DNA of 64,000 nt from Streptomyces sp. AC512_CC834 (GTDB taxonomy: Bacteria; Actinomycetota; Actinomycetes; Streptomycetales; Streptomycetaceae): the NCBI RefSeq assembly GCF_019049325.1, contig NZ_JAGMUO010000014.1, positions 364,292 through 428,291 on the forward strand, in the 5' to 3' direction. The notes beneath the pieces were generated by a model. That model saw only the letters and a list, made by a program, of their open reading frames with translations, searched no databases and was not told the DNA's origin. Of the stretch, positions 41,841 through 53,063 are shown in pieces (position 1 is the stretch's first letter; each line of letters begins with the position of its first letter). The translations under genes were made by a program, and so were the position numbers.

Positions 41841-43139
41841 CTACGGGGCCAGGAACTGCGAGGTCGAGAAGGTGACCGCGGCCTCCGCCGTCACCAGCCC
41901 CTTCGCCGCGCCCCGGTGGACCTCGACCGTGTCCTTCGTGTCGCCCTGGTACGTCCGCACGACCAGGTCCGCCCGGCCGTCGCCGTCGAAGTCGCCCGCC
42001 GTCAGCACCCGCGTCGTCCCCTCGGCGGCGGGCTCCACCGTGACCGCGCCCCGCGTCGTCGGGACCGTTCCGCGGACCGGGAGGACGCGTACGCCGGAGT
42101 CGACGGTGACCAGCTCCATCAGACCGTCGCCGTCGAAGTCGGCGGCGTCGAGCTGGGTGCCGGGGGTGTCGAGGGTGCCCCGCCGGGGGGTGGGCAGGTC
42201 GAAGCGCAGGGCCGTGCCGTCCGTGTCGCCCACCGCCGCGTCCAGCGCCTTGCCGCGCCCGAAGGCGCCGAGGGCGACGTCGACGCCGGTGGGGAGGGTG
42301 ACCCCGGTGCGGGTCGGGCCGTCGGGGCCGCCCAGGACGACGGCCGCCTTGCCGGGGCCGGCGGAGGCGCGGACGACCAGGTCGTCGTACCCGTCGCGGT
42401 TCACGTCGGCGGCGGGGCCGGTCGGTGCCTCGCCGGGGGAGGGGACGGGCGCGGCGGCCTCGTGCGGTGCGCCCTTGCGGGTGAAGGGGCCGCGCAGATA
42501 GCTGAGGCGGCCGGCCGAGGCGTGGACGACGAGATCCTCGGCGCCGTCGCCGTCGAAGTCGCCGCACACCGGTCGCTCGGGCCAGTCGTTGCCGTAGCGG
42601 GCCTCGGCGGGGACGGTCAGCGGGACCGCGCGGTCGGCCGGTCCCGACGGGGAGCCGAAGAGGAGCTGGAGGGGGACCGGAGGCCGGCCCCGGCCGTCGT
42701 AGGGCGGGTCGGTGGTGACCACCAGGTCGGTGAAGCCGTCGCCGTCGAGGTCGCAGCTCGCCTCGGCGTCGAAGACGGCCGGAAACTGCCCGTCGGTGGG
42801 GGCCGCGTACTTCTTCGGGGTGAGCAACTGCCGGGCGCCGGGGACCAGTCCGCGGGACGAGCCGTAGACGATGCCGATGCCGGCGTCGTCCGCGTGGCTC
42901 TGCGCCTTGACCAGGTCGTCGAGGACGAGGTCGCGGTGGCCGTCGCCGTTGAAGTCGTCGGCGGCCTCGCTGCCGCTGCCGTGCGGGACGGGGAGCGGGG
43001 CGGGGGCCTGGGCGGCGCGTACGGGGGTGGGGGCGGTGTCCTTGGTGGCCTCCGCCGGGCCGTGGCCGCAGGCGGTGAGCAGCAGCAGGCAGCCGAGGGC
43101 GGCGGCTGTGCCGGTCAGGGTGCTGTGTCTGGGGCGCAC
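41841..43139 (-). CDS. Lipoprotein with FG-GAP/VCBS beta-propeller repeats
   Basis: A 432-residue secreted lipoprotein. The lipobox is LLLTAC with Cys24. At least six FG-GAP repeats follow, each with a calcium-loop D-x-D/N-x-D-G-x-x-D-L pattern, such as DDFNGDGHRDLVLDD, CDLDGDGFTDLVV, GDFDGDGAEDLVV, ADVNRDGYDDLVV and GDFDGDGRADLVV. They form a seven-bladed propeller on the outer face of the membrane. The start is set at GTG 43139 because GAGGTGG precedes it and the signal sequence follows at once; upstream ATG/TTG codons are alternatives. Confidence 0.85.
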   Translation of the reverse strand: MRPRHSTLTGTAAALGCLLLLTACGHGPAEATKDTAPTPVRAAQAPAPLPVPHGSGSEAADDFNGDGHRDLVLDDLVKAQSHADDAGIGIVYGSSRGLVPGARQLLTPKKYAAPTDGQFPAVFDAEASCDLDGDGFTDLVVTTDPPYDGRGRPPVPLQLLFGSPSGPADRAVPLTVPAEARYGNDWPERPVCGDFDGDGAEDLVVHASAGRLSYLRGPFTRKGAPHEAAAPVPSPGEAPTGPAADVNRDGYDDLVVRASAGPGKAAVVLGGPDGPTRTGVTLPTGVDVALGAFGRGKALDAAVGDTDGTALRFDLPTPRRGTLDTPGTQLDAADFDGDGLMELVTVDSGVRVLPVRGTVPTTRGAVTVEPAAEGTTRVLTAGDFDGDGRADLVVRTYQGDTKDTVEVHRGAAKGLVTAEAAVTFSTSQFLAP

Positions 43140-43222
43140 CGTCCACCTCGTCCGTATCAACATCAACCCGCATCACCGACAACGACAACGACCGAGTAAT
43201 GATGCACGTGTTCGACATACGG

Positions 43223-43259
43223 CGACACCCCCGGGTTCGCATGGAACCCGGGGGTGTCG
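43223..43259. terminator. Bidirectional hairpin terminator
   Basis: CGACACCCCCGGGTTC and GAACCCGGGGGTGTCG form a perfect 16-bp stem with a 5-base loop, 35 bp beyond the stop of the Fe-S oxidoreductase gene and upstream of the lipoprotein gene. Confidence 0.8.
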
Positions 43260-43293
43260 GTCGGGAGAGCGGCTACCGCGACGGCGAGAGGGG

Positions 43294-45576
43294 CTACTTC
43301 ACCGGCTCCGGCGTCGGCTCGCTCTCCGTCTCCGGCTCGCCGGCCGGGTCGGCCGGGGTCCTGACGGAGTCCAGCAGGAGCTGGGCGACGTCGACGACCT
43401 GGATGGACTCCTTGGCCTTGCCATCGTTCTTCTTGCCGTTGACGGAGTCGGTGAGCATCACGAGGCAGAACGGACAGGCCGTCGACACGATGTCGGGGTT
43501 GACCGACAGCGCCTCGTCGACGCGCTCGTTGTTGACGCGCTTGCCGATCCGCTCCTCCATCCACATCCGCGCGCCGCCCGCGCCGCAGCAGAAGCCGCGC
43601 TCCTTGTGGCGGTGCATCTCCTCGTTCCGGACGCCCGGGACGGCGGCGATGATCTCGCGCGGCGGCGTGTAGATCTTGTTGTGGCGGCCCAGGTAGCACG
43701 GGTCGTGGTAGGTGATGATGCCCTCGACCGGGGTGACCGGGAGCAGCTTGCCCTCGTCGACCAGGTGCTGGAGAAGCTGGGTGTGGTGGATGACCTCGTA
43801 GTTGCCGCCGAGCTGCGGGTACTCGTTGCCGAGGGTGTTGAGGCAGTGCGGGCAGGTGGCGACGATCTTCTTCGCCGACTTGGGCTTCCGCGACTCCTCG
43901 GTGACCTTGCCGTCGTCGTCCATCTCCTCGCCGAAGGCGGCGTTGAGGGACATGACGTTCTCCATGCCCAGCTCCTGGAACAACGGCTCGTTGCCCAGCC
44001 GCCGCGCCGAGTCACCGGTGCACTTCTCGTCGCCGCCCATGATCGCGAACTTGACGCCCGCGATGTGCAGCAGCTCGGCGAAGGCCTTGGTGGTCTTCTT
44101 GGCGCGGTCCTCGAGGGCGCCGGCGCAGCCGACCCAGTACAGGTACTCGACCTCGGTGAGGTCCTCGATGTCCTTGCCGACGACCGGGACCTCGAAGTCC
44201 AGCTCCTTGAGCCACTCCAGGCGCTGCTTCTTGGCCAGGCCCCAGGGGTTGCCCTTCTTCTCCAGGTTCTTGAGCATCGTGCCGGCCTCGGACGGGAACG
44301 CCGACTCGATCATGACCTGGTAGCGGCGCATGTCGACGATGTGGTCGACGTGCTCGATGTCCACCGGGCACTGCTCGACGCAGGCGCCGCAGGTGGTGCA
44401 GGACCACAGGACGTCCGGGTCGATGACGCCGTTCTCCTCGAGCGTGCCGATCAGCGGGCGCTCGGCCTCCGCGAGAGCGGCCGCGGGGACGTCCTTGAGC
44501 TGCTCGGCGGACGCCTTCTCCTCGCCCTCCGTCGTCTTGCCGCCGCCGGCCAGCAGGTAGGGGGCCTTGGCGTGCGCGTGGTCGCGCAGGGACATGATCA
44601 GGAGCTTGGGGGAGAGCGGCTTGCCGGTGTTCCAGGCGGGGCACTGCGACTGGCAGCGCCCGCACTCGGTGCAGGTGGAGAAGTCCAGCAGGCCCTTCCA
44701 GGAGAACTGCTCGACCTGGGAGACGCCGAAGACGTCGTCCTCGCCCGGGTCGGTGAAGTCGATCGGCTCGCCGCCCGACGTCATAGGCAGCAGCGGACCC
44801 AGCGCGGTGCCGCCCTTCGCGTCGCGCTTGAACCAGATGTTCGGGAAGGCGAGGAAGCGGTGCCAGGCCACACCCATGTCGGTCTTCAGGGCGACCGTGA
44901 TCATCCAGATGAAGGAGGTCGCGATCTTCAGGCCGGCGAAGAAGTAGACGAGGTTCTGGAGCGTGGAGAGGTCCACGTCCCGCAGCGCGGAGACGACCGG
45001 GTACGAGAGGAAGAACGACGCCTCGTAGCCGTCCACGTGGTGGAGGGCGCCCTCCAGCGCGTGCAGCATGAAGATGCAGACGCCGACGACCAGGATGACG
45101 GCCTCGACGAAGTACGCCTGGCCGAAGTTGGAGCCGGCGAAGCGGGACTTGCGGCCCGGCCGGTTCGGCTTGCTCACCTGGCGGATCGCGATCAGGACCA
45201 GGATGCCGATCACCGTCATCGTGCCGATGAACTCGACGAAGACGTTGTACGGCGCCCAGTCGCCGATGACCGGCAGGATCCAGTCGGCCTCGAAGAGCTG
45301 GCCGATCGCGTTGACGATCGTCAGCAGCAGGGAGAAGAAGCCCACCGCCACGAACCAGTGCGCCACCCCGACGATGCCCCAGCGGTTCATCCGGGTGTGG
45401 CCGAGGAACTCCCTGGCCACGGTGACGGTTCGGTCCACGGGGTCGTTGGTCCGTGTTCCGGCCGGTACGGGCTGGCCCAGCCGCATGTAGGTGTAGATCT
45501 GCAGGACGGCGCGGCCGAACAGTGCGACACCGACCACGATCAGGACCAGCGACACGATGATCGCGGCGAGTTGCAT
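43294..45576 (-). CDS. Membrane-bound Fe-S oxidoreductase (heterodisulfide-reductase/EtfD-like)
   Basis: A 760-residue protein with about six N-terminal membrane helices (residues 1-260, nitrate-reductase-gamma/HdrE-like cytochrome b fold). Two ferredoxin 4Fe-4S motifs follow: CTECGRCQSQCPAWN and CTTCGACVEQCPVD. Then two CCG domains (CPHCLNTLGNEYP and ...GFCCGAGGARMW...CPFCLVMLTD). It resembles the actinobacterial oxidoreductase thought to pass electrons from electron-transfer flavoprotein to menaquinone during fatty acid oxidation. The C-terminus is acidic and proline-rich. It is monocistronic and divergent from the GT4-like gene. Confidence 0.88.
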   Translation of the reverse strand: MQLAAIIVSLVLIVVGVALFGRAVLQIYTYMRLGQPVPAGTRTNDPVDRTVTVAREFLGHTRMNRWGIVGVAHWFVAVGFFSLLLTIVNAIGQLFEADWILPVIGDWAPYNVFVEFIGTMTVIGILVLIAIRQVSKPNRPGRKSRFAGSNFGQAYFVEAVILVVGVCIFMLHALEGALHHVDGYEASFFLSYPVVSALRDVDLSTLQNLVYFFAGLKIATSFIWMITVALKTDMGVAWHRFLAFPNIWFKRDAKGGTALGPLLPMTSGGEPIDFTDPGEDDVFGVSQVEQFSWKGLLDFSTCTECGRCQSQCPAWNTGKPLSPKLLIMSLRDHAHAKAPYLLAGGGKTTEGEEKASAEQLKDVPAAALAEAERPLIGTLEENGVIDPDVLWSCTTCGACVEQCPVDIEHVDHIVDMRRYQVMIESAFPSEAGTMLKNLEKKGNPWGLAKKQRLEWLKELDFEVPVVGKDIEDLTEVEYLYWVGCAGALEDRAKKTTKAFAELLHIAGVKFAIMGGDEKCTGDSARRLGNEPLFQELGMENVMSLNAAFGEEMDDDGKVTEESRKPKSAKKIVATCPHCLNTLGNEYPQLGGNYEVIHHTQLLQHLVDEGKLLPVTPVEGIITYHDPCYLGRHNKIYTPPREIIAAVPGVRNEEMHRHKERGFCCGAGGARMWMEERIGKRVNNERVDEALSVNPDIVSTACPFCLVMLTDSVNGKKNDGKAKESIQVVDVAQLLLDSVRTPADPAGEPETESEPTPEPVK

Positions 45577-45618
45577 GTGAGGGCTCCTCGGGCCTGCGAG
45601 GTTGCGAGGGGGGCGGTA

Positions 45619-45632
45619 TTACTAAGCGGTAA
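45619..45632. promoter_or_regulatory. Possible operator upstream of the Fe-S oxidoreductase
   Basis: TTAC-TAAGCG-GTAA is a short inverted repeat in an AT-rich patch 43 bp upstream of the oxidoreductase start. It resembles sites of TetR-type fatty-acid regulators in actinobacteria. No regulator gene is adjacent, so any link is speculative. Confidence 0.35.
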
Positions 45633-45820
45633 CTTATTCAGTTCGTCTGAGAGTACCCCCATCCTCCGCCGCACTGTAGCCGGACGTGCGGTGATCTGCG
45701 TCGCTGAGGCAACCCTGACCGCGCCGCGCCCCATGGCGTCCCATGCGCCGCGTTGGGGGTGCGACGCCACGCCGAGCCGGACGCGCGATTCGTCGCAAAA
45801 CGTGATATTCGGCATAACTT

Positions 45821-47137
45821 GTGTCCGTGCTCTACGGGATCGCCGCCGCCACCGCCTCCTTCCTCCTCACCGCCCTCCTCGCCGCGCTGCTGAGGGCGCC
45901 CGCCCTGCGGCTGGCCCTCGTCGACCGGCGACGGCAGCGGCCCGTCCCGCTGGTCGGCGGGGTGGCCGTCGCCCTCGTCACCGGGCTGGTCGCGTGGGTC
46001 GGCGACCGGTCCGGCGTCGTGCCGCTCGGTTCGTCCACCGGCCGGCTGCTCGTGGCCGCGACCGCCGTCGGCGCCCTCGGCCTGGCCGCCGACCTCTGGC
46101 GGCTGCGGCGCCGGTGGCTCCTCGCCGGTACGGCCGTCGCGGCGGCCTGCGTGGTGCCGTACGGCGAGACCGGGCCGGTGCTCGGGGCGCTCGCCGTGGG
46201 CTGGATCGCGCTGTTCACCGCCGCCTTCCGGGGGCTCGACCACGCCGACGGGGTGGCCGGCACGGTGGGGGTCGTGACCGCCTTCGGGGTCGGCGCCTGT
46301 GCCGCGGCGGAGCTGATGGACGGGCCCGCGGTGCTGCTGCTCGCGCTGGCCGCCGCGCTCGCCGGGTTCCTGCTGCACAACCGGCATCCCGCGCGGATCG
46401 CGCTCGGTGCGTGCGGGTCGCTCTTCACGGGCTTCCTGCTCGCCGGGGTCGCCGTCTTCACCCGCGCGGGGTACGAGCCCGGCAGTGGCGCGGGGGTGCT
46501 GTTCGCGCTGACCGCCGTGGCGGTCGCCGACGCCGTCCTCGTGCTCCTCTCGCGCCGGCTGGCCGGACGGCCCCTGCTGCGCGGCGGGCCCGACCATCTC
46601 GCGCACCGGCTGCGGCGGCTCGGGCTCACCGCGCAGGGCGCGGTGGTCGTTCTCGGCGGGGCCGCGTTCTGCGCGGTGCTCGTGGGCGTGCTCGCGCACA
46701 CCGGCCGGGTGGGCGGGTCGGCGGTGCTGTGGGTGGCGGGCGGGACGGCCGCGGGGGTCGTCGGGCTGTTGCGGGTACGGGTGTACGGGGCTCGGCGGCG
46801 TGCAGGGCGTGCAGGGCGTGCAGGGCGTGCCGTGGGCGTCGGGGGCAGCCCGGGGGGCGCGGTGGCGCGAGCCCCGGTCGCCGGGGCCTCGGTCCCCGGC
46901 GGGCCGGTCCCCGGTGTCGCCGTCCCCGGACTCCGGGCTCCCGGCGCGGCGCTGGTCCCCGCAGCTCCTGTCCCCGCGGCCCCGGCCCGTCGTCCGTACG
47001 CGGAGTCCCAGGAGTCTCCCGGGGCAACCGGAACCCCGGAGGGTGCGTCCTGTCGGGGGACGATTTTCCCGGTTCGTCAGGCGGGGAGTGCCGAGAATGC
47101 GCAGGTCAGGATGGCGTTGCGTGTAAGGAACAGATAA
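45821..47137 (+). CDS. Glycosyltransferase family 4 (MraY/WecA-like) membrane protein
   Basis: A 438-residue membrane protein with about ten hydrophobic helices. It has the MraY/WecA motifs LVDRRRQRPVPLVGGVAV near residue 33 and GLDHADGVAGTVG near residue 145 (NxxDGxxG-type catalytic loop). Enzymes of this family transfer sugar-1-phosphate to a lipid carrier. The C-terminal 110 residues are a disordered Ala/Pro/Gly/Val tail with a GRA repeat. The start is taken at GTG 45821; CATAAC lies 8 bp upstream and no ribosome site is visible, so the mRNA may be leaderless. Confidence 0.8.
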   Translation: MSVLYGIAAATASFLLTALLAALLRAPALRLALVDRRRQRPVPLVGGVAVALVTGLVAWVGDRSGVVPLGSSTGRLLVAATAVGALGLAADLWRLRRRWLLAGTAVAAACVVPYGETGPVLGALAVGWIALFTAAFRGLDHADGVAGTVGVVTAFGVGACAAAELMDGPAVLLLALAAALAGFLLHNRHPARIALGACGSLFTGFLLAGVAVFTRAGYEPGSGAGVLFALTAVAVADAVLVLLSRRLAGRPLLRGGPDHLAHRLRRLGLTAQGAVVVLGGAAFCAVLVGVLAHTGRVGGSAVLWVAGGTAAGVVGLLRVRVYGARRRAGRAGRAGRAVGVGGSPGGAVARAPVAGASVPGGPVPGVAVPGLRAPGAALVPAAPVPAAPARRPYAESQESPGATGTPEGASCRGTIFPVRQAGSAENAQVRMALRVRNR

Positions 47138-47139
47138 GA

Positions 47140-47160
47140 GTTGAGTCCGCTCGACTCACC
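47140..47160. promoter_or_regulatory. HAIR-like HspR site 1 upstream of dnaK
   Basis: GTTGAGT-CCGCTCG-ACTCACC matches the HspR-associated inverted repeat CTTGAGT-N7-ACTCAAG at 11 of 14 arm positions. It lies 5 bp upstream of the -35 element, TTGACC (47165-47170). Confidence 0.7.
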
Positions 47161-47164
47161 TCTG

Positions 47165-47191
47165 TTGACCCATTGCCGGGTGTCGTGCACA

Positions 47192-47193
<2 letters not shown>
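47165..47193 (+). promoter_or_regulatory. dnaK promoter
   Basis: TTGACC (47165-47170) and CACACT (47188-47193) are separated by 17 bp, fitting a HrdB-type promoter. HAIR sites flank or overlap both ends, so repressor bound there would block polymerase. Confidence 0.6.
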
Positions 47194-49802
<2,609 letters not shown>

Positions 49803-49838
49803 CGTCAACACGGAAATCGGGAAGGAGGGACGTCGGGG

Positions 49839-51059
49839 ATGAGCACCAAGGACTTCATCGAGAAGGACTTCTACAAGGTCCTCGGCGTCCCCAAGGACGC
49901 CACCGAGGCCGAGATCAAGAAGGCGTACCGGAAGCTCGCCCGCGAGTACCACCCGGACGCCAACAAGGGAAACGTCAAGGCGGAGGAGCGCTTCAAGGAG
50001 ATCTCCGAGGCCAACGACATCCTCGGTGACCCCAAGAAGCGCAAGGAGTACGACGAGGCCCGCGCCCTCTTCGGCAACGGAGGTTACCGTCCGGGGCCGG
50101 GCGCGGGCGGTGGCGGCGGCAGCTTCAACTTCGACCTGGGCGACCTCTTCGGAGGCGGCGCCCAGGGCGGGGGAGCCGGCGGCCAGGGTGGCGCCGGCGG
50201 CTTCGGCGGCGGACTCGGGGACGTCTTCGGGGGCCTGTTCAACCGCACCGGCGGCGCACCTGGCACCGGCACCGGCACCGGCACGCGCACGCAGCCGCGC
50301 CGCGGCCAGGACATCGAGTCCGAGGTCACCCTGAGCTTCACGGAGGCCATCGAGGGCGCCACCGTCCCGCTGCGGATGTCCTCGCAGTCGCCCTGCAAGG
50401 CCTGTTCCGGCACCGGCGACAAGAACGGCACGCCGCGCGTGTGCCCGACCTGCGTCGGCACCGGCCAGGTCGCCCGGGGCTCGGGCGGCGGCTTCTCGCT
50501 CACCGACCCGTGTCCGGACTGCAAGGGCCGCGGCCTGATCGCCGAGGACCCCTGCGAGGTCTGCAAGGGCTCCGGACGCGCCAAGTCCTCGCGGACGATG
50601 CAGGTCCGTATCCCCGCCGGGGTCTCGGACGGGCAGCGCATCCGGCTGCGCGGCAAGGGCACGCCGGGCGAGCGGGGCGGTCCGGCGGGCGACCTGTACG
50701 TGGTCGTGCACGTCGAGGACCACCCCGTCTTCGGCCGCAGGGGCGACCACCTCACCGTCACCGTCCCGGTCACCTACACCGAGGCGGCCCTCGGCGGCGA
50801 GGTCCGGGTCCCCACCCTGGGCGGTCCGCCCGTCACGCTGAAGCTGCCGGCGGGCACGCCGGGGGGCCGCACCATGCGGGCCCGGGGCAAGGGCGCGGTC
50901 CGCAAGGACGGCAGCCGCGGCGACCTTCTGGTCACCGTGGAGGTGAGTGTTCCCAAGGACCTGACGGGGAAGGCTCGTGACGCACTGGAGGCGTATCGCG
51001 AGGCGACCGCGGACGAGGATCCGCGGGCGGAGTTGTTCCAGGCCGCGAAGGGAGCTTGA
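49839..51059 (+). CDS. dnaJ: DnaJ co-chaperone (type I)
   Basis: A 406-residue protein with a J domain containing the HPD loop (REYHPDANKG), a Gly/Phe-rich region (about 80-145), four zinc repeats (CKACSGTG, CPTCVGTG, CPDCKGRG, CEVCKGSG) and C-terminal substrate domains. It delivers unfolded clients to DnaK and triggers ATP hydrolysis. The ATG at 49839 follows GGAAGGAGGGACGTCGGGG. It shares one base with hspR (TGATG). Confidence 0.98.
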   Translation: MSTKDFIEKDFYKVLGVPKDATEAEIKKAYRKLAREYHPDANKGNVKAEERFKEISEANDILGDPKKRKEYDEARALFGNGGYRPGPGAGGGGGSFNFDLGDLFGGGAQGGGAGGQGGAGGFGGGLGDVFGGLFNRTGGAPGTGTGTGTRTQPRRGQDIESEVTLSFTEAIEGATVPLRMSSQSPCKACSGTGDKNGTPRVCPTCVGTGQVARGSGGGFSLTDPCPDCKGRGLIAEDPCEVCKGSGRAKSSRTMQVRIPAGVSDGQRIRLRGKGTPGERGGPAGDLYVVVHVEDHPVFGRRGDHLTVTVPVTYTEAALGGEVRVPTLGGPPVTLKLPAGTPGGRTMRARGKGAVRKDGSRGDLLVTVEVSVPKDLTGKARDALEAYREATADEDPRAELFQAAKGA

Positions 51060-51520
51060 TGGGGATGGACGGTCGTCGACGCAACCCGTATGAACTGACC
51101 GAGGACACCCCGGTCTACGTCATCTCGGTGGCGGCCCAGCTCTCCGGCCTGCACCCGCAGACCCTGCGCCAGTACGACCGCCTCGGCCTGGTCTCCCCGG
51201 ACCGCACGGCCGGCCGCGGCCGGCGCTACTCGGCCCGCGACATCGAACTGCTCCGGCAGGTCCAGCAGTTGTCGCAGCACGAAGGCATCAACCTGGCCGG
51301 CATCAAGCGCATCATCGAACTGGAGAACCAGGTCGCGGCCCTCCAGGCCCGGGCGGCCGAGCTGGCCGACGCCCTCGAGGGCGCGGCGACGGCGATGCGC
51401 CAGCGCGAGGCGGCGGTGCACGCGTCGTACCGCCGTGACCTGGTCCCTTACCAAGAGGTACAGCAGACCAGCGCCCTCGTGGTGTGGCGGCCCAAGCGCC
51501 ACGGCCAGCCCCCGGACTGA
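51059..51520 (+). CDS. hspR: HspR, MerR-type heat-shock repressor
   Basis: A 153-residue MerR-family protein with the HTH/wing core VYVISVAAQLSGLHPQTLRQ then YDRLGLVSPDRTAGRGRRYS, and a coiled-coil after it. It represses the dnaK operon and clpB by binding HAIR sites with DnaK. Three HAIR matches occur in this window (47140, 47192, 57936). The ATG at 51059 overlaps the dnaJ stop; TTG 51056 and ATG 51065 are alternatives. Confidence 0.97.
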   Translation: MGMDGRRRNPYELTEDTPVYVISVAAQLSGLHPQTLRQYDRLGLVSPDRTAGRGRRYSARDIELLRQVQQLSQHEGINLAGIKRIIELENQVAALQARAAELADALEGAATAMRQREAAVHASYRRDLVPYQEVQQTSALVVWRPKRHGQPPD

Positions 51521-51558
51521 CCGGCGGCGCAAGCGGCACAAGGGAAAACGGCATGGAC

Positions 51559-51589
51559 AGCCCCGGAGACCGACTCGGTCTCCGGGGCT
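51559..51589 (+). terminator. Terminator of the dnaK operon
   Basis: AGCCCCGGAGACC and GGTCTCCGGGGCT form a 13-bp perfect stem with a 5-base loop, followed by TGTTC. It lies 39 bp after the hspR stop. Confidence 0.88.
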
Positions 51590-51664
51590 TGTTCACAACG
51601 GTGCTGTCTCATTGGTCTAGTACTTCTTGACGATTTGGTGAAGACAGCGTTGGCTTCGTTCACC

Positions 51665-51718
51665 AGGGTCAGCAGGGTCACCAGGGTCACCTGGGTCACC
51701 CGGGTCAACTGGGTCACC
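51665..51718. repeat. Six tandem 9-bp units in the spacer before the sugar-binding gene
   Basis: The consensus unit is (A/T/C)GGGTCACC, repeated six times head to tail, with single changes in units 1 and 5. It starts 76 bp after the dnaK terminator and ends 31 bp before the lipoprotein start. In one frame it would encode a repeated Arg/Val/Thr peptide, but no ribosome site supports translation. It could be a slippage repeat or a multi-site regulator array. Confidence 0.7.
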
Positions 51719-51749
51719 ATCAACACCCGTGTGTCGGAAGGTAAGCGCA

Positions 51750-52868
51750 GTGAGCACCCGTGCCCGTCGTATCGCCATATCCGTGGCCGCGTCCCTGATG
51801 ACCTTCTCGCTGGCCTCCTGCGGTGTGCTGGGCGCGTCGGAGAGCAGCGACGAGGCCAGTCCGACCAAGGGCAACGACATCACTGTCGGGCTGCTGCTCC
51901 CGGAGAAGGAGAACACGCGCTACGAGCAGTTCGACTACCCCTTCTTCAAGGCGAAGGTCGGTGACCTCACGCGCGACCAGGGCGACGTCAAGTACGCCAA
52001 CGCCGAGGCCAGCGCCACCAAGCAGGCCGACCAGATGCAGCAGATGATCGACGCCAAGGTCGACGTGATCGTCCTGGACGCGGTCGACGCGCACGCCATC
52101 GCCGACGAGGTGCACAAGGCCAAGGACGCCGGCGTCCCCGTCATCGCCTACGACCGGCTGGCCGAGGGCCCGATCGACGCCTACATCTCCTTCGACAACG
52201 AGCTGGTCGGCGAGGTCCAGGGCCGCTCCCTCATCGAGGCACTCGGCGACGACGCGGACGGTTCCGACAAGATCGTCATGATGAACGGCTCGTCCACCGA
52301 CCCGAACGCCAAGCAGTTCAAGGCGGGCGCGCTGTCCGAGCTGAACGGCAAGGTGACGATCGCCCAGTCCTTCGACACCAAGGACTGGAAGCCGGAGAAC
52401 GCCGAGGCGAACATGACCGAGGCGATCAAGAAGATCGGCAAGAACGACATCGCGGGCGTCTACTCCGCCAACGACGGCATGGCGGGCGGCATCATCAAGG
52501 CCCTCGAGGACGCCGGCGTCACCGACCTGCCGCCGATCACCGGCCAGGACGCGGAACTGTCGGCGGTGCAGCGGATCGTCACCGGCGAGCAGTACATGAG
52601 CGTCTACAAGTCCTACCCGCAGGAGGCCGAGAACGCCGCGGAGATGGCCGTGGCGCGGGTCCAGGGCCGGGACATCCAGTTCGACGCGCTCGCCCGCGAC
52701 AAGGTCGACAGCCCCACCCACAAGGGCATCCCCGCCCAGCTCGTCCCCGTCGTCGCCCTCACCAAGAGCAACATCGAGGACACCGTCATCGCGGACGGCT
52801 TCTACAAGGTTTCCGACATCTGCACCGCCAAGTACGCGGCGGACTGCGAGGAGCTGGGGCTCAAGTAG
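51750..52868 (+). CDS. Sugar ABC transporter substrate-binding lipoprotein (periplasmic-binding type 1)
   Basis: A 372-residue lipoprotein: signal with lipobox SLASC (Cys24), then a ribose/xylose-type binding fold with DITVGLLLPEKENTRYEQFD, QMIDAKVDVIVLDAVDAHAI, GVPVIAYDRLAEGPIDAYIS and GVYSANDGMAGGIIKALED. It most resembles XylF-like sugar receptors. No permease or ATPase gene lies nearby, so it is an orphan that must work with a transporter elsewhere or sense sugars. The start is GTG 51750. Confidence 0.9.
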   Translation: MSTRARRIAISVAASLMTFSLASCGVLGASESSDEASPTKGNDITVGLLLPEKENTRYEQFDYPFFKAKVGDLTRDQGDVKYANAEASATKQADQMQQMIDAKVDVIVLDAVDAHAIADEVHKAKDAGVPVIAYDRLAEGPIDAYISFDNELVGEVQGRSLIEALGDDADGSDKIVMMNGSSTDPNAKQFKAGALSELNGKVTIAQSFDTKDWKPENAEANMTEAIKKIGKNDIAGVYSANDGMAGGIIKALEDAGVTDLPPITGQDAELSAVQRIVTGEQYMSVYKSYPQEAENAAEMAVARVQGRDIQFDALARDKVDSPTHKGIPAQLVPVVALTKSNIEDTVIADGFYKVSDICTAKYAADCEELGLK

Positions 52869-53063
52869 GCCGGGCGCTGTCCCGACGCTGCCCCTGTGCC
52901 GTCCCGGTGCCATCCAGGTCCCGTCGACCGGGCATTCCTTCCGAAACCGGTCCGTTCCGGATCCCGTTCCGGATCCCGCTCCGGGCGGAGCCGTGTTGCG
53001 GAGCCGGTCTCGGCCGCGCATAGTTGCGCTGCGGAAGAGCCGGAACCGGGGGTGGGATGGGCG

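Noticed and set aside
51665..51718. The 9-bp tandem array as a CRISPR or clustered repeat locus
   Set aside because: Units are head to tail without spacers and far too short; no cas gene is present.
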